Below, piece by piece: positions 5,783-10,135 of a stretch of 10,135 nt of DNA; position 1 is the stretch's first letter, and every line of letters starts with the position of its first letter. Source of the stretch: an uncultured Spirochaetales bacterium. GTDB lineage: Bacteria > Spirochaetota > Spirochaetia > Sphaerochaetales > Sphaerochaetaceae. The notes below the pieces were generated by a model. That model was not told where the DNA came from and searched no databases. It worked only from the letters and a program-made list of their open reading frames with translations. The stretch covers positions 1 through 10,135 of the forward strand of contig CALFMX010000088.1 of NCBI GenBank assembly GCA_937902565.1, in the 5' to 3' direction. The position numbers and the translations under genes were made by a program.

Positions 5783-7093
5783 CTATTGCAGATGTACGAT
5801 CTCAACCTCGATCGCCTCCTTGAGGCGATCGTCTTCGGTTATGATCATCGGGCTCTCCTTGAGGAAGATCGAACCGATCATCGAGGCGAACAAGAGCACG
5901 CCAAGGATGGAGAGGAAGAGGGGGGCGACAAGCCGCTCTGTCAACAGGATGATGAGGAGGATGAAGGCACACGAGGCTTGGCTGGAGAGCAACAGCAGGC
6001 TTTGGATGACCTCCTCACCCACACCCGACCCGAGCTCTGCCGCATATTGGCTGCCGATGGGGATCGCCGCCAAGAGGGAGAGCCCGATGATGGAGCTGCC
6101 GATGACGGCAAGGGAGGTCGCTCCCAGCGGGGTGGAGGCGATATGGTTGGCGAGAAAGAGCAGGGCAAAGCCCGGTATGGAGCTGAAGGTACAGAAGACA
6201 AAGAAGAGCTTGCGGCGGCGATATCGGTCGGAGAGGGCCGGGAGCACCGTCGCCCCGACCATGCCGCCTGCAAACATCGCTATGCCCAGAATCCCGTTCG
6301 AATCCTGGATGCCAATGATCTCGCTGACCTGGTCGATCTTGATAAAGATGGTCATCAGGACGCCCCAGCAGACCGAGAAGATCACCGAAAGTCCCTTGAG
6401 CGACGGGCTCATCCCCAACGCCTGGAAGCTGGATCGGAAGCTTGTCTTGGGGCTCTGGTAGTGTGATGAGGGGGTCGGGGGATTCTCCTTGATTAGGAAG
6501 GCGGGGGCCAGGGCCAAGAGTGCGCTGAAGAAGCCCCAGAAGCGCATCATCCGCTCAAAGCCGGCTCCCCACATCGGGTCGGCGCTGCGGGTCACCACCC
6601 ACAGCGGCGAGATGATCATTACCATGGCAAGGCTCAGGTACTGGCTGGCACTGGTCAATCCTACGGCCATCCCGCGCTCCCGGATGGGGAACCACCGCGA
6701 TACAATCTCGGTGATCGAGACGAGGACCAGCGTCTGGCCCACAGCGAGGAAGAATTGGCCGAAGAGGACGAAGCGCAGGTCGCCGAGGTAGAGCGCCTTG
6801 GTCAACGATCCAAAGATGATGGTGCCACTGGCCAGCCAGACCACCCACCTGATCCCCAGGCGGTGGAGGAGATAGGATGCGGGCACGCTGGCAAAGACGA
6901 ACACCACAAGGTACATCAACGAGAGCAGGTCCACCGGCGTGGCATAGCGCAGGGAGAGCTGCCCCCCATAGAAGTGGTTTGCAACCCGTCCCACCGGGGC
7001 AAGGGTCAACCACTGACTCTCTACTGATATGATCAACAGCACCAGGGAGAGGAGGATCACCCAGCGGTACCGGTACGCCTTTACACTTCGCAT
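5783..7093 (-). CDS. major facilitator superfamily transporter
   Basis: A 436-residue integral membrane protein with about twelve hydrophobic segments in two halves joined by a hydrophilic linker near residues 202-222 (KENPPTPSSHYQSPKTSFRS). A loop with MFS motif-A character follows the second half's early helices (LSDRYRRRK, 287-295), and the first half has SYLLHRLGIRW (73-83) and WFPIRERGMAVGLTSASQYL (134-153). The general look (short N-terminus, RYRW, WF.xxERGMAxGL) recalls the FLVCR/DIRC2-like group, but the substrate cannot be inferred. ATG 7093 is the first possible start, since an in-frame TAG lies two codons upstream. AGGA is only 1 nt away, too close to act as a normal ribosome site, and a TATTCT -10-like hexamer ends 6 nt upstream, so translation may be leaderless. 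It is divergent from the second nitroreductase across 83 bp, suggesting co-regulation. Confidence 0.88.
   Translation of the reverse strand: MRSVKAYRYRWVILLSLVLLIISVESQWLTLAPVGRVANHFYGGQLSLRYATPVDLLSLMYLVVFVFASVPASYLLHRLGIRWVVWLASGTIIFGSLTKALYLGDLRFVLFGQFFLAVGQTLVLVSITEIVSRWFPIRERGMAVGLTSASQYLSLAMVMIISPLWVVTRSADPMWGAGFERMMRFWGFFSALLALAPAFLIKENPPTPSSHYQSPKTSFRSSFQALGMSPSLKGLSVIFSVCWGVLMTIFIKIDQVSEIIGIQDSNGILGIAMFAGGMVGATVLPALSDRYRRRKLFFVFCTFSSIPGFALLFLANHIASTPLGATSLAVIGSSIIGLSLLAAIPIGSQYAAELGSGVGEEVIQSLLLLSSQASCAFILLIILLTERLVAPLFLSILGVLLFASMIGSIFLKESPMIITEDDRLKEAIEVEIVHLQ
5809..5831. terminator. hairpin past the nitroreductase stop, inside the MFS gene's 3' end
   Basis: CGATCGCCTC (5809-5818) and GAGGCGATCG (5822-5831) form a perfect 10-bp stem with a 3-nt CTT loop, 31 nt after the nitroreductase stop. 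The following bases (TCTTCGGTT) are only partly T-rich, so terminator strength is doubtful. On the minus strand it encodes Asp-Arg-Leu-Lys-Glu-Ala-Ile-Glu near the MFS C-terminus. Confidence 0.4.
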
Positions 7094-7099
7094 GTCCTA

Positions 7100-7128
7100 A
7101 GAATACAACAGTTCACAATACATGTATA
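7100..7128 (-). promoter_or_regulatory. possible MFS promoter placing the start at the ATG
   Basis: On the minus strand TATACA (plus 7123-7128), a 17-bp spacer and TATTCT (plus 7100-7105) each match consensus at four or five positions. Only 6 nt separate the -10 from the ATG, so the transcript would begin at or next to the start codon. Confidence 0.4.
7118..7127. promoter_or_regulatory. 10-bp palindrome in the divergent MFS/nitroreductase gap
   Basis: ATACA-TGTAT is a perfect palindrome covering the candidate MFS -35. It could be an operator shared by the divergent genes. It is short and AT-rich, so chance is a fair alternative. TTGACT at 7130-7135 resembles a -35 on the plus strand but has no -10 at proper spacing. 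Confidence 0.3.
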
Positions 7129-7162
7129 GTTGACTCCTATGGATGAAAGAGGGCCTTTGCTC

Positions 7163-7168
7163 TATACT
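7163..7168 (+). promoter_or_regulatory. -10 element of the second nitroreductase
   Basis: TATACT matches the -10 consensus at five of six positions and ends 8 nt before the ATG at 7177. The hexamer 17 bp upstream (TGGATG) is a poor -35. The expected start near 7175 gives a leader of about two bases, consistent with the lack of any Shine-Dalgarno. Confidence 0.45.
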
Positions 7169-7176
7169 CAGTGGCC

Positions 7177-7962
7177 ATGAACCATACCCTTGATTTGATC
7201 AACAAGCGCCGTTCGACCAGAACCTTCAGCGACCGGCCCATCAGCGAAGAGACGCTCCTGACGCTCAAGGAGGCGACGCTGCGTGCCCCGACAGCGGGCA
7301 ATATGGCCCTCTACTCAATCGTGGAGGTCACCGACCAGGCAAAGAAGGACCAGCTGGCCATCATCTGTGACAACCAGCCGATGATAGGGAAGGCCCCCAT
7401 CGTCTGGGTCTTCCTCGCCGACATGCAGAAGTGGGTCAACTACTTCAAAGAGAGCGGGGCGGTAGCGCGGGCCGATGAGGCGGGACACGCCGCCTGGCGC
7501 GCCCCCGGCCTCGGCGACCTCCACCTCTGCATGCAGGACGCCATCATCGCCGCACAGAACGCCGTCATCGCAGGCGAGGCCCTCGGCTTGGGCTCCTGCT
7601 ATATCGGCGATGTGATCGAGAACTTCGAGGATCTCCGCTCCCTCCTCGACCTCAAGCAGTACACCATCCCCGCCGCGATGCTGATCTTCGGCTACCCGGC
7701 ACAGACACAGAGCACCAAGCAGAGCCCCCGCTGTCCCGTCGATGCCATCTTCATGGAGAACAGCTACAAGGAGCCACACATCGGTGACCTCGAGCGGGCG
7801 TTCAGCGTCCACGAGGAGGCACGGCGGAGAGTCGGCGCCCTCCCCTACGACAATACCGCAACGCTGGCCGACTACTACTACCTGCGCAAGCACACCTCCG
7901 CCTTCATGGCCGAGATGGATCGCTCGACGCGCGTGATGTTCGACTGGTGGCAGCACGGCTGA
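7177..7962 (+). CDS. NfsA/FRase-like nitroreductase family protein
   Basis: A 261-residue FMN-dependent NAD(P)H oxidoreductase of the longer NfsA/flavin-reductase type. Motifs include INKRRSTRTFSDRPISEET (8-26), LRAPTAGNMALYSIVEV (34-50), DNQPMIGKAPIVWVFLAD (65-82), AALGLGSCYIGD-like LGLGSCYIGDV, and LIFGYPAQTQSTKQSPRCPVD, which includes the YPA...RCPV segment typical of this subgroup. A C-terminal extension rich in Tyr and Trp ends in FDWWQHG. Relatives reduce nitro compounds, quinones or free flavin; the substrate here is unknown. A GTG at 7171 would add two residues, but the promoter position favours ATG 7177. It diverges from the MFS transporter, so a transport/detoxification pair is plausible (inference). 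Forty bases separate it from the response regulator, with no terminator visible. Confidence 0.9.
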   Translation: MNHTLDLINKRRSTRTFSDRPISEETLLTLKEATLRAPTAGNMALYSIVEVTDQAKKDQLAIICDNQPMIGKAPIVWVFLADMQKWVNYFKESGAVARADEAGHAAWRAPGLGDLHLCMQDAIIAAQNAVIAGEALGLGSCYIGDVIENFEDLRSLLDLKQYTIPAAMLIFGYPAQTQSTKQSPRCPVDAIFMENSYKEPHIGDLERAFSVHEEARRRVGALPYDNTATLADYYYLRKHTSAFMAEMDRSTRVMFDWWQHG

Positions 7963-7967
7963 TTTTC

Positions 7968-7996
7968 TTGCGCCATGAGCACTTTGGTACTACCAT
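7968..7996 (+). promoter_or_regulatory. weak promoter with an 11-bp dyad before the response regulator
   Basis: TTGCGC (7968-7973), 17 bp, then TACCAT (7991-7996), ending 6 nt before ATG 8003. The dyad TGGTA-C-TACCA (7985-7995) overlaps the -10. The match is modest; transcription could also continue from the nitroreductase upstream. Confidence 0.3.
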
Positions 7997-8002
7997 GGAG
8001 CC

Positions 8003-9610
8003 ATGGCATATACGATTCTCCTCGTCGATGACGAGTCCGCCGTACGTGAAGGTATCAGAGCCCGCACCCCGTGGGCGACGTACGGCTTTTCCGTCATAGG
8101 CGAGGCCGGAAACGGCATCGAGGCCCTGGAGCTTGTCGAGGAGCTGAGGCCCGATGTCGTCATCACCGACATCAGGATGCCCTACCTTGACGGCATCGAG
8201 TTGATCCAGCAGATCAAGCAAACCCACCCGACAACCACCCTGGTGATCCTCAGCGGCTACGATGAGTTCACCTATGCCCAGCAGGCGATGCGGTGGGGGG
8301 TCACCGAATACGTCCTCAAGCCCGTCTCGGTGGAGGACCTCTCCCACCTCCTCGCCCGCCTCTCGACGATCCTCGATGAGGAGATCCGGCGCAGCAAGGA
8401 TGAGGACCGTCTCAAGGTCGCCTACCGCCAGGCGTTGCCGCTTATCAGGGAGAAGTTCCTCGTCGCCCTTCTCTCCGGCAACCACCCCGTCAATGATGCC
8501 TCCCTCATCTCCAAAGCGAGCGAGTATGGGCTGGACCTGGACCGCGACGAGTTCCTGGTCGCGCTGGTCGAGACCGATCACAGCAATGAGGACCCACTGC
8601 GCAACCTGGCGATGCTCGAGGTCGTCGAGGAGGCGCTCAGCGATGATGACGGGGCCATCCCCTTCCTCCTTGAGCGGGAGATCGTCATCATCTTCACCGC
8701 CAAGAGCCACGGGCAAAACCACTACGACTCGGTCTTCCGCAAGCAGGTCAACCGCAAAGCCGAGCAGATCCAGGCGTTTTTGAAGAAGTTCTCCTTCGAG
8801 GCGATCATCGGCCTCGGTGCCCTGGTCCACGCCCCCAGCTCGATCAGCCAATCCTACCGGCAGGCGCTCTCGGCGTTGAACTACAGCTCCGTCTACCCCG
8901 ACCGCGACCTCCTCTACATCAGCGACCTCGAGCATATCGGCTCGGAGGAGCTCCAGCGCAAGCTCGAGGAGTTGAAGGCTAACGTCATCCTCGCCGTCAA
9001 GATCGGCACCGAGGAGCAGGTCAACGCCTCGCTCAACGAGCTCTTCGGCCAGCAGTTCGCCAGCTCGACCCTCGAGGCGGTCCAGGCCTTGCTCCTCAGC
9101 CTGGCCTCACTGTTGCAGGAGCTTGCATCCTCCTACGGCCACTCCCTCTTCTCCATCACCGAAGAGGAGGGGCTCAACCTCTTCGGCGAACTCGCCACCC
9201 TGACGACGTTGGGCAAGGCGAAGCGATGGTTCACCCGCCTCTGCCTCTCGCTGCGCGACCTTTTGGCAGGCTCGAGGCAAGCGAGCCACATCCAGTTCAT
9301 AACCGAGGCGAAGAACCTCATGGCACGCCACTTCGATGAGCCGGGCTTCGGCTTGGAGGAGATCTGCGAGATGATTGGTATCAGCCCGTCGTACTTCAGC
9401 TCGACCTTCAAGCGTGAGGTGGGGGTGAGCTTCGTACAGTACCTGACGACGCTGAGGATGGACCGGGCCAAGGAGCTGCTGGCCAAGACGGAGAGCAAGA
9501 CCTATGAGATCGCCGAGGCGGTCGGCTATACCGAACCCAACTACTTCAGCTTCAGCTTCAAGCGCCACGTCGGCCTCTCGCCCTCCCAATACAGGCAGGC
9601 CCAGCGATGA
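8003..9610 (+). CDS. YesN-like response regulator, receiver plus AraC-type HTH
   Basis: A 535-residue response regulator. Residues 1-120 are a CheY-like receiver: acidic pair Asp9/Asp10 (ILLVDDE), phospho-acceptor Asp56 in VVITDIRMP, Ser84 in VILSGYDEF and Lys106 in YVLKPVS. A long middle region of about 300 residues has helical character and no motif I can name, as usual in this group. Residues 433-535 are a double helix-turn-helix AraC domain (LEEICEMIGISPSYFSSTFK and IAEAVGYTEPNYFSFSFKRH, ending GLSPSQYRQ). The only in-frame start is ATG 8003, since TGA at 7976 closes the frame upstream. GGAG at 7997-8000 is just 2 nt away. The stop overlaps the kinase start (ATGA, 9607-9610). In relatives, such pairs activate ABC sugar-transporter operons; the target here is probably outside the window. 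Confidence 0.95.
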   Translation: MAYTILLVDDESAVREGIRARTPWATYGFSVIGEAGNGIEALELVEELRPDVVITDIRMPYLDGIELIQQIKQTHPTTTLVILSGYDEFTYAQQAMRWGVTEYVLKPVSVEDLSHLLARLSTILDEEIRRSKDEDRLKVAYRQALPLIREKFLVALLSGNHPVNDASLISKASEYGLDLDRDEFLVALVETDHSNEDPLRNLAMLEVVEEALSDDDGAIPFLLEREIVIIFTAKSHGQNHYDSVFRKQVNRKAEQIQAFLKKFSFEAIIGLGALVHAPSSISQSYRQALSALNYSSVYPDRDLLYISDLEHIGSEELQRKLEELKANVILAVKIGTEEQVNASLNELFGQQFASSTLEAVQALLLSLASLLQELASSYGHSLFSITEEEGLNLFGELATLTTLGKAKRWFTRLCLSLRDLLAGSRQASHIQFITEAKNLMARHFDEPGFGLEEICEMIGISPSYFSSTFKREVGVSFVQYLTTLRMDRAKELLAKTESKTYEIAEAVGYTEPNYFSFSFKRHVGLSPSQYRQAQR

Positions 9611-10135
9611 GAGGTCGAGCAGGGCGCCCCTACTCCATCAAGACGATCCTCTCGGTGGTCATCGCCTCGGTATCGATCCTCTTCACCGTCCTGGTCTCCA
9701 CAATCCTCTACACCCAGTTCTCGGCGACAATCCGCAGCAACGCCACCCTCTCCACCCGAGAGATCGTGCGCCAGATCAACGCCAACCTCAACTACTACAC
9801 CAGCGACATCCTCTCCATCGCCACCTACGCCCGTGACCTTGCCAAGCAGACCGACACCCTCTCCCGCTCCCAGATCGAGGAGCGGCTCAACACCATCGTC
9901 GCCAGCCGCCCGGATATCGTCTGCCTCCTGCTCTTCGATGTCGATGGCACCCTCCTGCTCTCGACCATGGATGTCCCGATGCGCCCCACCGATGAGATCA
10001 TCAGCCAGCAGTGGTTCGAGCGGGCCCTCGGCAAGGAGGGCAACTTCTACTTCACCGGCCCCCACGTCCAGCAGCTCTCCAAATCCAGCTACCCGTGGGT
10101 CATCACCTACAGCCAGCAGATCACCTACCGCTCAG
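9607..10135 (+). CDS. YesM-like membrane sensor histidine kinase, N-terminal part only
   Basis: The first 176 residues of a gene cut by the window edge. After a basic start (MRGRAGRPYSIK) there is one hydrophobic segment at about 13-36 (TILSVVIASVSILFTVLVST), then an extracytoplasmic sensor region with a dCache-like look: QFSATIRSNATLSTREIVRQ, an Asp-Ile-Val-Cys-Leu-Leu-Leu-Phe-Asp strand (103-111) and QWFERALGKEGNFYFTGPHV (135-154), followed by YPWVITYSQQI. HAMP and catalytic domains are expected beyond the edge and cannot be seen. The start overlaps the response-regulator stop by 4 bases, so the pair is translationally coupled. No clear ribosome site exists beyond a weak AGG. The kinase identity rests on the sensor layout and on the YesN-type partner. 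Confidence 0.85.
   Translation, partial: MRGRAGRPYSIKTILSVVIASVSILFTVLVSTILYTQFSATIRSNATLSTREIVRQINANLNYYTSDILSIATYARDLAKQTDTLSRSQIEERLNTIVASRPDIVCLLLFDVDGTLLLSTMDVPMRPTDEIISQQWFERALGKEGNFYFTGPHVQQLSKSSYPWVITYSQQITYRS

Noticed and set aside
5786..6466. Long plus-strand open frames (226 and 213 codons) opposite the MFS gene
   Set aside because: One is a highly charged shadow frame without fold character, the other is similar; the minus-strand frame has clear membrane segments and MFS motifs.
7993..8006. Tandem CCATGG hexamers around the response-regulator start as a repeat element
   Set aside because: Two 6-bp self-complementary words 2 bp apart are too short to be a repeat element; they partly reflect the start codon context.
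7904..8935. 343-codon minus-strand frame opposite the response regulator
   Set aside because: The plus strand carries an intact receiver with all key residues; the minus frame is low-complexity Asp/Val/Leu/Glu sequence typical of a shadow.

Overview
The window reads as chromosome of a GC-rich, probably anaerobic bacterium with short AT-rich intergenic gaps and plain sigma70-type promoters. Rubredoxin, flavin nitroreductases, a persulfide-handling flavoprotein fusion and a YesM/YesN-type two-component pair together suggest a Sphaerochaeta-like spirochaete. This is inferred from gene content and protein style only; an anaerobic member of the Bacillota is the main alternative. There is no RNA gene, CRISPR array, insertion sequence or phage gene in view. 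Ten protein genes are supported, one of them cut by the right edge.

Left part (1-3300): an AT-rich regulatory region carries a strong promoter (TTGACG, 17 bp, TATAGT) for a two-gene operon. The first gene is a short MarR-type regulator. The second overlaps it by 4 bases and encodes an 835-residue fusion: CoA-disulfide-reductase-like flavoprotein, rhodanese, TusA and a DsrE2-like domain. It looks like a whole sulfane-sulfur relay in one chain and is the most interesting object here. A convergent slyX gene ends one base from the fusion's stop, and the fusion's likely terminator lies inside slyX.

Middle (3265-5777): the slyX/WYL-regulator gap holds a 26-bp near-perfect palindrome and spaced TGTTGCA repeats, probable operators. 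The HTH/WYL regulator is followed by a 53-residue rubredoxin gene with its own Shine-Dalgarno and a clear terminator, then a pyridoxamine-5'-phosphate-oxidase-like flavin protein and a small nitroreductase.

Right part (5783-10135): a minus-strand MFS transporter converges on the first nitroreductase and diverges from a second, NfsA/FRase-like nitroreductase. After that comes a response regulator (receiver plus AraC HTH) overlapping by 4 bases the start of a membrane sensor kinase that runs off the window.

The genes from 196 to 7962 share a redox theme (thiol/persulfide chemistry, rubredoxin electron transfer, FMN reductases), consistent with oxidative or electrophile stress handling in an anaerobe. 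The two-component pair at the right is more likely linked to genes beyond the window, classically carbohydrate uptake.
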